Source: Kryptolebias marmoratus (Eukaryota > Chordata > Actinopteri > Cyprinodontiformes > Rivulidae). From it: 64,000 nucleotides of DNA. The notes beneath the pieces were generated by a model. It ran no database searches, was not told the DNA's origin, and worked only from the letters and a program-made list of their open reading frames with translations. Position 1 is the first letter of the stretch; each line of letters begins with the position of its first letter. Made by a program: the position numbers and the translations under genes. The stretch covers positions 18,649,788 through 18,713,787 of the forward strand of contig NC_051434.1 of assembly GCF_001649575.2 (NCBI RefSeq). Reading direction: 5' to 3'. Shown one piece after another: positions 18,601-31,024 of the stretch.

Positions 18601-18774
18601 CAAACTTAAAGATTTCCTTTTCATGTTTTATGATAACATGATTCCATAGACCTTTACATTTTACACTTACGCTCACAATATGTGAGTATTTACACACAAG
18701 TGCAAATAGCAGCAACAGCTAGCTGTAGCACTTCCAGTGCAGCCTAGGGTCTCCTATGGCAAAAAATTCACATT

Positions 18775-19125
18775 TTTATTACCTCCGCCAAGGAGGTTAT
18801 GTTTTCATTAGTATCTGTCTCAAAAATATTACAAAATTACTCAAAACGTTTTGAACGGATTTCCATGAAGTTTTAAGGAAACATCAAACATGGTGCAAGG
18901 AACAAGTGATTCGATTTTGGTGATCTGGACAAAGTTCAAGGTCAAAGGTCAAGGTCAAAAAACAGCCCGTGCTCTAATTCTGCAGCTGTATAACAGGGAT
19001 GTTAAACTCCACAGTTGGACACCGCTTAGAGTAAAGGGTGATCACCACTGAACTCAAGGTCATGGGGTCCAAGGTGAAAATCACAATTGACCTAGTGCTC
19101 AAATTATGCAACAGTGTAATGTAGG
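18775..19125 (+). repeat. Fish repeat with nuclear-receptor-like half-sites, copy 1
   Basis: Begins with ACCTCCGCCAAGGAGGTTAT and carries GGTCA words, including an exact AGGTCA-A-AGGTCA (18939-18951) followed at once by another AGGTCA. It is related in the opposite orientation to 52460-53085, which shares the ACATGGTGCAAGGAAC-type block and the alternating 'gtgatcacc ... tcaaggtcatgg' phrases. It is an interspersed repeat by its second copy; the type is unknown. Confidence 0.7.
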
Positions 19126-19300
19126 AATTAGCAATTTACTTTTGTCCTAACTGCATTTGGACTAGCCATTAGCTCATCAGTCTTGTCAGAAATTAATTTT
19201 CAGCCATTCCAAGATTCATCTACAACAAGTAAGATACTAATTCTTTGTCACGTTTCTACAAAACCCCACTTTTAAAATGGCTTGAATATCCCTTTATTCT
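19120..19300 (-). repeat. Unnamed interspersed repeat family X, copy 2
   Basis: Read on the minus strand it gives the GTGGGGTTTTGTAGAAACGTG and GACAAGACTGATGAGC blocks seen in the copy at 18397. It abuts the DR1-bearing repeat, so boundaries are approximate. Confidence 0.5.
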
Positions 19301-20730
19301 GAACTGTTACTCAACAAATGGCATTACACGAACATAATCACAAACTGTTTGTCATTTACTGCGTTTTGTTTTTATCTTTACTGGTAGTTGTTGTTGAGAT
19401 GATTATTTCTGGCAGACACTTGATCAGAAACTCCTTTACCGACCGTAACAACAACTAATGCAAAATCTACCTAAATGCTAGCAGAATTTAATTGATTTAA
19501 AAAAAAGAACAAACCTTTTTATCAGAAGGGTTTGTTTATCACTGTGGCAGCTTGCACACAGACTTGGCTCACCACCCAGGGCTCCAAGTAATTTAAGTTT
19601 GATTAAGTTTAAGGCAGTCAAATTGTTTGAGGTTTTGCTCTCATTTGAAAGATTTACTGCATCAGAAATGCAATCCCCATAACAAAGTTTATAACAACTA
19701 AATAGATCACACAGTCCAACCTGTTTTGTTTGTTGTAACTTTTTGTGACATAGTGCTATTCAGCTAGGTTCACAGCAAAGATGCCAAACTCCTTTTTCTT
19801 ATATATTTTTTTTTTGCATAGTATCTATGATGTTAATATTATACATTGTTTTTCACACTGTAAGAGCAGTTGCAGAGTTAATATTTGAGTACTGAATAAT
19901 TTGTCAAAAGCTACTGTGTGCAAAATGTCCTGTGCAGTTTTTCTATCTTTTCAAAGTCTCAGGGTCAGTTTTTGTACTTTGGCACCCTTATTTTAATTGT
20001 TTTTCCTCTGTAGTATTTCTGGAGTGTTTTCTTTTTGTTGTTTTGTTGTTGGTGTTGTTTATCTCAAAGGAAATAAGAAAACTGCTTGTTTAAAAATACT
20101 GTAAATATTGGGAAGTGATATAATAAGTCTGTTCGAGTCTGTTGACTTTTTGAAGATTTGCAGACGTCTGCACTTGCAGTATTTCTGTTGTAAACCTCAG
20201 CGTAGCAGAGGCATTGTATATGATTGAATATATGAATATAGATTGCATTGTCTGCCTGCGCTGTTCTTTATTCTAACAAAGAAGGAAGCCATGACAAAAC
20301 AGGTTCTGTATAAGTTGTCGTGAAAATGGAAAAATGGGAGGTTGGGGGGAATTCGGTTTATTCTGAATAATTTTGTGTTTCTTCCTTCCTTCCTGTTTTG
20401 TTTCAAATGTGGCTTAGTCACATAATTTAAGATGAGTTTTGCGAAATGCTGACCACAAGGCAGATTTTCTAACAGTTTGTGCCTTGTTTAAACCCCTTTT
20501 GGACCTTAAACCATCTCACCTCTTTGCATATGCATTTAATGGGTGTTTCTTTTTCAACTTGCAGAATTCTGGGAGGGGAAAACCCAAACTTGGCTGTAAT
20601 AGCTGCTGCAAAGAGACAGGTGTTTGACAATAATAGTTGACAACTGTGCAAAGGAAGAAATTCTCCTTTTGCTCACATTTTTACCCATATTGTCCACCGA
20701 TGTTAGGAATTTACCATTAGGAAATTTACA

Positions 20731-21144
20731 CTACTTCATCTGACACTTGGCATTGATCTTGGTTATGTAAGGCTTGGTTGCAGCTGCTTGGCCATGGAAA
20801 CCCATTCCATGAAGCTCTCTACACTCTGTTCTTGAGCTAATCTGAGGGCAACATGAAGTTTGGAGGTTTGTAGCTACTGACTCAGCAGAATGTTGATGAC
20901 CTCTGTGGTCTATGAGCCTCAGCATCCACTGAGCCCACTCTGTGATTTTACATGGCCGAGTTGCTTTCGTTTCCAATCTCTTCCGCTTTGTTATAACACC
21001 ACTAACAGTTGACTGTGGAATATTTAGTAACAAGGAAATTTTATGACTGGACAGGTTGCATCCTATCACGGTACCACGCTGGAATTCACTGAGCTCCTGA
21101 GAGCGACTAATTCTTTCACAAATGTTTGTAGAAGTAGTCTGCAT
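20731..21144 (-). pseudogene. Tc1-like transposase, N-terminal DNA-binding part, truncated
   Basis: An uninterrupted 137-codon frame from an ATG at 21144 to a TAG at 20731-20733. It contains ELSEFQRGTVIGC and HKISLLLNIPQSTVSGVI, the paired-like helix-turn-helix of Tc1 transposases, then a second HTH region and ELHGMGFHGQAAATKPYI, the usual link to the catalytic domain. Full-length relatives run to about 340 residues; here homology stops abruptly and the DDE catalytic domain is missing. Upstream sequence to about 21225 looks like the element's 5' leader. It cannot transpose itself, but the open frame is well preserved. Confidence 0.9.
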
Positions 21145-21235
21145 GCCTAGGTGCTTGATTTTATACACCTGTGGCTATGGAAGTAATTGGAACACCTAAA
21201 TGGGTGAGTGCATTTCAAGTATTGTGCAATCAATC

Positions 21236-21300
21236 AAAATCAATCAAATTTTATTTGTATAGCACATTTCAGCAGCAAGGCATTTCTTCCTGGTTTTAGT
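21236..21300. repeat. Common fish repeat head (ATTTTATTTGTATAGCAC type)
   Basis: CAATCAAATTTTATTTGTATAGCAC is a hallmark opening of a repeat scattered through fish genomes; related openings occur at 22775, 31635 and 52415. Only the head is recognisable here. Confidence 0.55.
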
Positions 21301-22440
21301 GAGACCATGTTCTGAATGGTCATATGACCTAATGCCCACATGTGGTTTAGATGATTGTGATGACAGAGAAGAAAGTGAGGAAAATGTGGGTTTATTGCAG
21401 TTTTAAACCGTGACAGATGTAGAAACGCTAGCAAAAGGGGCTTCATTGCTGTTTTGGTTTCTAGAGCACAGAGTGATACTCAGCATGAGTAAACTAGGTT
21501 GTTACATCATTTTTTTTCTAAAAAGCTCTGTATGCCAAGTCCACTCAAAGTTACCAAAAACTGAGGTTTAAAAAAATCTGTTTTTCTCACCAAAAGCTCC
21601 AAAATCTCAGACGTTAAGTTGAAGTGGGAAAAAAAAATGCACACAATTGATAGGTTCTCGGGTAAATATAAGTATATACACATGAAGCTGTGTATAAGTG
21701 ACCCGTCGGGACAGATGCAACATGTTGACGGATCCAGACCAGATGTGCATGATACCTCCTCTTTTGACAGAGGACACGCGATAGAAGAATTCTCTCTCTC
21801 ACCTATTCAGTTCTAAAAGTCAGTCTGATGGAAATGTAAACAGAATTGATTCTCTGCTTGATTAATGATGAAGTTGTTTTCTTGATGAGTAATGTTTTAT
21901 TTAAAGGGGCACTTCCAGCTGTGGCAGCTATGAGGGGGTTTGGACTGTCTCACACAGAGCAATGCTGTAATAACAATTATACTGTCTCTCTGACACGTGC
22001 CTTTAAGTTCGATGGCACATGTTGAGCTGGAAGTAAGTCACAACCACATATTTAGCTTACATGACAATTTGCTCTCCAACGTTTCATTTGGGCTCATTGT
22101 TGCAAGTTTAAAGCTGTAATCAGATGCTTTTATTTCACATGTATTTTTTATATATTTTTTTTTAAGACCATGCACTTATGCTATCGAAATGAACTCTCAT
22201 AGCTTTCGGAGGCACCCACAGCTTCGATTGCATAACACTTTTTGTTTGAATGAATCTGATTGCAGCAGTATAATTATGACAGAATATAATAGAAATGTTG
22301 AAGTTGTTAAAAAGAAACTGTACGATCAAAGAGATGATGCCTGGGACTGTCCACAGCCATGCAGGCCTGATGAAAAGCTTTCTCTCAGTGTGTGTCCTGC
22401 CTCAGAGCATTCCCACCCCCTTCTCCCCGACCACCACCTT

Positions 22441-22460
22441 ACACACACACACACACACAC
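22441..22460. repeat. (AC)10 microsatellite
   Basis: Ten perfect AC units. Confidence 0.95.
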
Positions 22461-22769
22461 CTCTCCAGTCTTTTCTGCAGCAGACAGATAGCAGAGTTCC
22501 AGCAGGGCTGCCTGTCCACTTAACAGACTGCTTCCACACTGGGCCTTTCCACACCCTCTCTGTACCACGCCTGATTTATTCCTTATCTACAATGTCCACC
22601 AATGCTGTATAAAATATGTAGCTGTGAGAGGTCATCCTTGATTTGTGTCACATCAGCATGTCCAGTCCTCATGATATTTACAACCAGGTATTACAGATAT
22701 ACTATGTTAGAAAAGAAGTTAACAAACCTGCAGGCAACTTTGTAGACATTCTCCCAGTCAGAGGCACAG

Positions 22770-22926
22770 AAGTGAAGTGGAGTGAAATTTATTTATGTAG
22801 CACTTTTAAGCAACAAGAAGATTCAAAGTGCTTTACAACACAAAAACAACAACCAGGTACAGAATCAAATACAGAAATAAAGAGGCAGATGTATGCCATA
22901 AATATACAAAACACTAAATTCAGTGC
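22770..22926. repeat. Common fish repeat (TTATTTATGTAGCAC type)
   Basis: Contains ATTTATTTATGTAGCACTTT followed by AAAGTGCTTTACAACACA, the same architecture as the repeats at 21236 and 31625. It runs into a (GATA)5 microsatellite, a frequent association for such elements. Confidence 0.6.
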
Positions 22927-22946
22927 GATAGATAGATAGATAGATA
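22927..22946. repeat. (GATA)5 microsatellite
   Basis: Five perfect GATA units. Confidence 0.95.
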
Positions 22947-23629
22947 TTCCCATGCAGATTAAACCCACTCCCCTCCCACCTGGAGAGTCATTAGGGTCTT
23001 TGTTTGCCTGGCTCACACAGAGATGCTTTGGTCACATGCATGAAAGCCTGAATTACAGTGAAAATGACTGGGCATCAGGCCTAATGCTTCACTGTAGGTT
23101 TTAGAAAGCTGAAATCTGTAAGTTCCTGTGTCTTTCTCGTTTGATGTAAATGGCTTCCTTCAGTTCCCTCTCAAACCATCTGTCTTTTCTGTCCAAAATA
23201 TGAACATTTTGGTCCTGAAAAGAGTGCCTTTTATCCTTGACATGTAGGTGGACAGCTGAGTCCTGTTCTGAAAAGTTGTCTGTGAAGAGGTTACTATATA
23301 TTTGATATTACAGAGTTGTATTTATGTTTGTTGAAGTATGTAGAAAAGCATTTTCTGACTCTTTTAAAAACAGCATTAACTAATAGCTGCCCTGAATATC
23401 TCTGGAAGATTTAATTTTGTTCCTAAACCAAGCCGAAATGAGAAACACCATTGCGTGCTCTCAATCTGTGTACTTTGTCCATTACTCATCTGAAGAAACT
23501 AAACAATGGCTTTAAACAGCTGAGGATATGCAGCGCTATTCAAATTAGGATTTAAGATTTTCTCAAATCTGCAGTGAGTTTGGTTATTAGAAAATATAAC
23601 AATTTGGCTTGACCACAAATAGAAATACT

Positions 23630-23905
23630 ACCAAACTATAAAATTTCTGAAGAAATTTTAAAGGGTGCCAATTTAGCTACTATTTGAAATTCAAAGATAC
23701 ATCAACTTTCTTCTCTGAAGCCCAACTGTAATTTGGCACACATTTCTGTAATAATCCTAGCTGACAAAATGCCAATGTTTGATATATAAACTGTGTAAGG
23801 AGTGTAAAGAGGACAAAGAAATGTTAGCGCTACTGCCAGTAGCTCATGAAGGTCACCATGGTAGCCACACATCTGTGTCTGTTACGTCCTAGTAGCACTC
23901 TTTAG
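23630..23905 (+). repeat. Unnamed interspersed repeat family Y, copy 1
   Basis: Collinear with 42935-43215 in the same orientation. Shared blocks include AAGGGTGCCAATTTAGCTAC versus AAGGGTGTCAATGCAGCTAC, TATAAACTG followed by AGTGTAA, and GGTCACCATGGTA. Both copies are diverged, have no open frame of note and cannot be assigned to a class from sequence alone. Confidence 0.6.
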
Positions 23906-24881
23906 GACAGGTAGACCAAAACACAGACTAGAAAAGGAGCCCCAGTAAATCAGTCATTGTGAAGTGACTGGTCATCAAACATGTAAAGTTTTGTGTCTAC
24001 AGTGCTTTTATGTAGGAAATATGACAAATGAAAAGATTTCACTTCCCGTTTTGAGGAGAAAATTTAGAGCTCAGATACAAATGAAGTGTGCTCAGTAAAG
24101 TTTGTATTTTAATCTATTTTTCCCACAAATTGTGGTCTTCATATTGTTTCTTTGGTAAGTGTAAGAATTTTTAAAAATAATATTAAAAGGGTCATAAGAT
24201 CAGACATTGTAAAAGTGAATGGATTATTTTCTCTCTTGTTGAAAATCTAAAAGCTGGTCAAGTATCAGAGATTAGGAGCTTTGCTGAACATCATTTCAGA
24301 GACACCTTGAAGCAGTAGAACATGAGTCTGTCTGACTTTGGTAGACTAAAAACAAACATTACTATTGAAAACTAAAAACAGCTGCCCAGGACTTAATGGG
24401 GAAAAGTTTAAGAATCCCCACCTTGAGATAAGCCTGTCGTGAAGTAATTTCAGCTGGTATTTAAATTATTCTGTCTGAGCACGGCAGATGAGAGAAAAGC
24501 TTTCTAGTACTTTCTCGTTGAATAGAAAAAGCCATTTCATTTTGATTTAGGAACTATAAAAAGGTTCTGTAATCAAGTGTATATGAACTATAGAGCTCCA
24601 AAGTTTTCTCAGTTCTTTAAAATCCTTAAAGAAAAAATATGATTACTCTGTTGGAAAAATTACAAAAAAAAGACAATGATAATAATAATATCACTGTCTG
24701 GAAATTATGTTTCTTCACCCATTAGGCACTAATGTTTTTCTATGGTAGGCCACACATGAGCTCAGCACAATGAAGTCGTTCATGGTGATAAAATAAAAAG
24801 TTGCAATGTCTGCTTGTGCATTTTGTGCGGAATTCACTACTAATAATGTAGATCTATATTATTTCCAGTCACCCATTTTGA

Positions 24882-24902
24882 CCCCCCCCCTTTTTTTTTT
24901 TT
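24882..24902. repeat. Homopolymer C9-T12
   Basis: Nine C followed by twelve T; a low-complexity tract. Confidence 0.95.
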
Positions 24903-26100
24903 ACTTTAAGCACAAAGCCTTGCACAAAGAAATGTCTGTGTACCTGAAGTATCAAAAGAGCACCTACAGTATGTGAGACTTCACAAGACCCTTTTGGCTT
25001 TACTCATTTTTATGTTTTATCGGACCTGCACTGAACAAATATCCCGGCATCATCTGCTTGTATAATACAGACTGGTGATTGATCTCTGAATAATCCTTTT
25101 ATACAATCATCTACTAGTCCATGACTAACCGTGCAATGTTTGAGTTGGCTCAAACATTGTACTGAAATACAGTGTTGGAAGGAGTAGTAGATTTATTTCG
25201 CTTTAACTGTAAGCTTTTTATTGTTGGGAGGACGTCATCTATCAATTAGTCAAGTGCAGCAACTCATTGGTCCAGTTCAGTCTCGGATGATTCAGTCACA
25301 AGTGGACAGCTTTAAACACGAGTGTTCACACCTGACATTAAAATCCACCTGGAGCGATCAGATCTCATTCATCCACTCTTCATGCATACAGCCACTTCAC
25401 ACAGGGGGCTGCTGGTGAGTAAGTAACAGGACATCCGCAGGTCTGCCGACATTTCTGGAAAATCACGAATACATCCACTCACCTGGACGATTTCATTATT
25501 GTGACACAAACACGGTTCAGAGTCACTGAAGTTGCACTTTTGTGGAGTTATTTACCCAACTCTTAGTAAGCCTAATTACCTGATTGAGAGGTCAAAAAAA
25601 CCTTAGTGTCACAGCAAAGAAACTGAAGATTTTTACCCATAAAACTCCACCGCGGTGTGCTGCAGCCGTCAGCTGGTTTCATACAGCTTCACTGTGAACA
25701 TAAGCACTGTGTTTAAGCAGGTGAGCATTTGTGACAGAACATCTCAGATTGCTGTGACTGACACAGCACATTCAGTTATACAGTGACCACAGTGGGTCCA
25801 AAACCAATCAGAACAAACTGTAAACCACAGAGGAATTCACCACAGTGCCCTGGTAATCAACTGATTGGTAAATTTCTGACCAATATTGTAGTTAATGGAG
25901 TTAAGTAAGATGCTAAACTAAGTTAAATCAATTAATTTCAATCAATTTTATTGCCCATAATGTTTCATAAAATGGAGACTTGTCTTTGATATCTTCATAA
26001 ATACACATAAAACCAATTAATATGATGAAGATGCCCTCAGCGTGTATTGAAATTTCCATAAAAACAATTAAGTCTTTTGCTCTTGTTTTCACTATTCATT

Positions 26101-26126
26101 TTCTTCTTCTTCTTCTTCTTCTTCTT
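26101..26126. repeat. (TTC)n microsatellite
   Basis: More than eight consecutive TTC units, pyrimidine-only on the plus strand. Confidence 0.95.
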
Positions 26127-26893
26127 GTTTTTGTTTTTACACAATAGAGCATCTACGACACACCTTGTTTTGTGTCTTTAGTGTATTGCTGGGCATAACA
26201 GTACCGTTCAAAGGCCCAGCAGAGTTACTACAGGATTTTGGGCTGTTTTCTGTGTTTTGGTTTGGGTGAAACCGACATGGTTTTCTGGAAATGGTTTTGT
26301 TTTTGTGTGGACAAAGCCTGATTCTAGACTAATTTGCGTATTTAGACTTGTGCAGATATATTTGTTTTAGAAGTGCAAATTACAATGTAACACCATAATC
26401 TTCAGTTTCAATATGTTAGGTAAGTTTCACGAATTTTTTAAAGAAATATCTTTGAGACTAATTTGTTGTTGTTTTTTTCTCCCTTTATAAAATAAAACAC
26501 TCCTAAAAGTTGTATAAATTCCGTTTTTTGACCAGCTGAAATTCAGTCTTGTTCTTAAACATTTTGGCAGTCATATCTGTTTGACCCAAATTTGATTAAC
26601 ATGCTTTGACATCACATTAGAAATCAATTTGAAGGTTTATTTTAATGTTCAAAGTCAAAATAACTTCCAAATGCTGTAAACCTCACTCAGCTTGAAACGT
26701 GACGTTCAGTGCTGGTGGCTTTGTGTTGTTTTCTTCCTGCTGCAGGTACAGAAATCATACTGTAGGACGTTGTCATTTCCAGGTCTGTTTATTGTTTGTG
26801 TCCTCTCCTCCCCGTGAGCAAAACCTGTTGAGTCTGACAGGCTGTTGCTAGGTTACTTTACCTCAGCGCACCATTCATAGAGTCTGGTCTGTT

Positions 26894-26907
26894 TGTGTGT
26901 GTGTGTG
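26894..26907. repeat. (GT)n short microsatellite
   Basis: About seven GT units. Confidence 0.85.
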
Positions 26908-27711
26908 CGAGAAAATGAAGCTACAACCTACAAAGTGAAGATGCTGCACTTTCAAACTTCCAATTCTATGAAGATTAGACCTCGAGTTTCGGAGATACAA
27001 ACAGGTTTGCTTTTGTGTTTTGCTCTAATTGCTTTGAAATGAGAGGTGAGCGTTAGGAAATTGTTGAACGCGGGTAGGAAAAAAGGTACAAGTGCAGAAG
27101 TAAAATCACTGTAGAGTCTTCTGTAAGTGTCTGGAATTTACTCCGATTTTTACAAAGTAACAAAAAAGCGAGACAGCAATCAGATTCAATCCAGCACTCC
27201 ATTTAAATAAAACCTCATGCTGACTTTCTTCTAACTAATGGACTAGTCACCATCCACCCACCCCTTCACTGCCTGCAAATCATTTTAAGTGATAACTTTC
27301 AGTGCATGAATTTTTAGGCTTGCAGCAGGAAGCTTTTCCACCCTCCTAAGGTGGCAGGAAATGGAGTCCAGTGAGGAGTTAGAGAGAATTATACTGGGTG
27401 TCCTCATTATGTATACACTCCACCAAAACACCCTGTCAGACAGGCAGCAGCAGAGAAGGTTTTTTAATGAAATATGAATGAAGTTCAGGGGGTAGGTGAC
27501 AGGTCCTTCCTTTTCCCAAGAGGACAAAGCTAAAGGAATTTGGGTTTTATCTGGTGTTAATTCAGCGGCAGGTTCTCTGTTATCCTCACTGATGCTGTGT
27601 GACAACAGTACCTGCCCTGTGACCAGAATGGGTCTTTTGAGGTTTGCGAAAGTGCCACTCATACATTGTGTGTGGAGTGGTAGTCTTGTTGTCTGTCCCA
27701 GAAACTGACGG

Positions 27712-27778
27712 AAACTGTTTCTAACGTTCTCTTTTCTGACACACAAAGTGTTAGAAAAGAGAAAACGAGAAACAGTTT
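27712..27778. repeat. Compact inverted repeat / hairpin (31-nt arms, 5-nt loop)
   Basis: Left arm 27712-27742 starts AAACTGTTTCT and continues to TCTCTTTTCTGACAC; right arm 27748-27778 is its complement except for a short internal mismatched patch and one G:T-type position. The loop is ACAAA. Size and bulge pattern resemble a microRNA precursor, but a small foldback repeat is equally possible. Confidence 0.8.
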
Positions 27779-28355
27779 GTGTTGGACGTATTAGAAGCCA
27801 AAAGAAATTCACGAAAATGTGTATGTCTGTGTTTCAGAATCAGAGACTGAGAATAGAGGTAGGACTAAGTAAACTTCTGTACTCTTTACATGTCGGACTG
27901 TACATGCACTTTTTGTCACATCATACCTTCGTGTTACCATTTCATGCTTCACACAGACAAATACTGTCTGACTGATAAAGTTCTTGTCTGACTCTGAAGT
28001 TATCACACACGTTGTTATGATGATTTTAAGTATCTAACAGTCTCAGCTAAAGGCGTCATTTCCAAGCCCAGAGTTGTTCAGCTCCAACTCGCAGTGTCCT
28101 CTCCCACCGAAGCAGACACGGAAAACTAAAATGGCTTTATTTAGCATTCTAACACATCTTCTCCTTGAACCACAACACATTAAATCTGCAATTTTAGCAC
28201 TTTATTTTAAGTTTCTCTCCAGGCTAAGGGCTTCAAATCCACTTCATGCACAGACCTCCCACTTGACCTCCCTCATTTTGCTGTTGATTGGCTGTCTGTC
28301 CGACAAGCTCGTCAGATAACCAATCAGTTCCTGAAATACGAAATGACGTGTATGT

Positions 28356-28366
28356 GGGGGGGGGGG
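28356..28366. repeat. G11 homopolymer
   Basis: Eleven consecutive G. Confidence 0.95.
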
Positions 28367-28769
28367 AGTCACGAGTCCCACTGTTCTCCCAAGAATTGAT
28401 GACACTTTGAGCATGTGCATTTGGACTTTTCCAAACAGTGCATTGTCAGAGAGCAGCCTGCCTCATATTCATTCCAATTGAAAACCAGCAAAACTGAGAT
28501 TTATAAATGTGTACTAAACTGAGTATAGCAAATGAAGTGCACATTTTAGATAATCTGACTCTGCCTCTAATGACTTAATGCCACTAACGCCTCTTCTACT
28601 TATAATGACAGCAGTGGTGGATTTACTAAAATGGAAAATGTACCGTCTATGGCGTGATTTTCTACAAAGGGGCATTCGGTTTCAATTTAGCTGTTTCTTT
28701 GGTAATGCACATCTTATAGCATTTCATGACCACTTTGGGACATCAGTCTATTCAAGCTCTTTACCTGCT

Positions 28770-28845
28770 TGTTCCTGTTCAGGGTCACAAAGTGGGATAC
28801 ACCCTGGACATGTCCCTGGTCCCATTAATGTGGGACAGCCTTGTG
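28770..28845. repeat. L2-type repeat fragment
   Basis: CAGGGTCACAAAGTGGGATA followed by CACCCTGGACATGTCC matches the wording of the common fish L2-derived repeat seen more fully at 31025-31330. Short and diverged. Confidence 0.45.
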
Positions 28846-30599
28846 AATTTGTGAAAATACCTGAGGTGTAAGGTACTCTTGGTTGTTGCTCTCCGTTTTT
28901 TTTTTGTTTGTTTTTTGTTTTTGTTGCTTTTTTAACTTTTCTTTTTATTCACATAATTTTTTTTGACCATCTTCCTAGTTTGTAACCTAACCTAGTCACT
29001 AAATTAGTTGCCATGAAAACATGGAGAAAAAAAGTATTTTGTGTATTTCACCACATAGTCGTACTTTCTTAAATTTATAAACATAATTTTGATTTTTATT
29101 AAAGAAGTAACGCCAAAAGATCCCAGAAAATGATAGAATTTTTTTTTTTTAAAGGGTGGCGGTGGGAGCATCTGAAGGGCAGTTGGACTCTTTCCTCAGA
29201 CTCCCATCTAATTATGTTGCACAGATCTTGTTACTTCTTGATAAAAAAGCACATTTACCAGCTGTAGATAAACACCTGTGGATTTGTTCCCTCAGCACTG
29301 AAAAGTGATGCAAAGAGCTTGTGAACCATGCAACAGTACATGTCAAGTTGGGAATGAAAATGCATTGCCAAAATGTATTGCTTTGACCTCACTAGAAAAA
29401 TGTTCTGAGGATGAGGAAAGGAAAGGGAGGGAAGCCATAAAATGGAAGATGTTGTCAAATTGAGTGGTTGTTCTTGCTTCCCTTTTGGCTCTCTCATATA
29501 TCAGTTTGAAGCTACTGGAGAAATTTCTCAGGGTGGGGTGGGTTTGTTGTGATGACAAAGATGATGTCTTCAACGAGTTGAATTAATAGAAATTATAGAA
29601 AAATGTTCCAGTGATTGGGGGTAGGGTTTTCTCACTAAGATCCATCTATCTATGATAACACAAGTGAGACAGCCTCATTTAACAAAGCAATTCAATTCAA
29701 CACGGTTCAATTCAAGAATCTTTATTATTCCCTAGGGGAAAATTGTTTTACAGCCAGTAGTCAAAAAATTAATATAATAATCATTTTCAAAAGACTCGAA
29801 TGCACCGCTTTGCCTATATAAATGGTGGCTATGCTTTCTGTTTTTAATATTATATTTTCTAAATTTATAGCTTCCTCAACTAATTTATTGGGGGGGACAA
29901 TCTCCATTGTTTCAAAATTTGGAGGGCCCTCTGACCTGCTTGTGTATTACTGTAATATTAAACACAGGTTTTTAGAGCTGTTTTTCTTTTTTACTTTTCA
30001 GATCAGTTTCCATAAGCTTAAACTAAATAGGAAAAAAGAATATTTTTTGGCTCCTTTGTAACTCATTCACCCCTAAAGAAAGAACAGAAAAGTAGCATTA
30101 GGTTTTTTTTTATTATAGACCATGTGTTGATATAAAAAAGCAGTATTGAGGCTTAATTGTGTCGTTGATTTGCTTTGGAAAAGGCTTATTCGTTACCATA
30201 ATTGGCAATGAATTTTCAGATCTTAATAAGTTTCTTTAATGGAGTCTTCTTGTAATAAATTCTTTTTCACAGCTTTTAGGATTTCCCTTCAGTCTTTGAA
30301 GCTAGTTGAAAGTAGATTTAAAGTCCAAGTGAAGCCACTGCAGTCTGTGTTACAGTAAATATTTGTAAGGACATATTTTATGGGGGTCATTAAACATAGT
30401 AGTGGAAGGTTTGTGTGTATGGGTTCCTAAAGGATAAGGTGGTGTTTTTTTGTGTGTTAGTAGTTTTCAGGCTGCTGCTATAATTAGTTGGTCCAGAGGC
30501 TCGAGAGCCAGAGGTACATACTGATACTGTTGCTGATACTGACCATCTTGCCATAAATAAAACACAACAACAAACAAAACGGAAAAAAGGGACATGCCG

Positions 30600-30925
30600 A
30601 CAGCCAACTGCAGCCTTATAAAGATTGCAGTCTTCAGTTGCATCCCAGAATGCTAGATAACAGAGCCAGCACCTTATTTAGCCTGCAGGCTGCTGTCTGC
30701 ACACACAGCCATGTGCTACGACAGATCTGGACTGACTACTGATCCTGCGGGCCAATCGCCCAAGTGACCTGGCACATTGTGATGCTGTGTGTAGCGAGTC
30801 TGCAGAGCTGAGCTCCAGTACGGCTGTGGATTGGTTCAACAGGAGAACCTTCAGATCATCCGTCCAACCCATCACCCCTCCATCATCTCCGATCACTCAG
30901 GACTCCCGCAGGTGACAGATGAACA
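30600..30925. other. GC-raised non-repeat block, function unknown
   Basis: Higher in GC than its surroundings, with no match elsewhere in the window and no protein domain in either strand. A minus-strand open frame (30678-30896) is short and unrecognised. It could be a conserved regulatory element or an unrecognised retroelement piece. Confidence 0.25.
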
Positions 30926-31024
30926 TGAAATTTCATACTGTTTCCTTCAGGGTAAAAGTCTTGCAGAGATTCAGTGATGGAGTAAAAGCAGTTTGTGAAG
31001 GAATGTCTTTAGCTGCATGACATG

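Noticed and set aside
22189..22612. Overlapping open frames around the (AC)10 repeat
   Set aside because: They are kept open by the dinucleotide repeat (reading as His-Thr or Thr-His runs) and lack any family similarity.
27285..27812. A 175-codon minus-strand open frame in SLC66A2 intron 4
   Set aside because: No domain, no membrane or motif pattern that I recognise, and it overlaps the hairpin at 27712-27778. There is no splice or promoter support.
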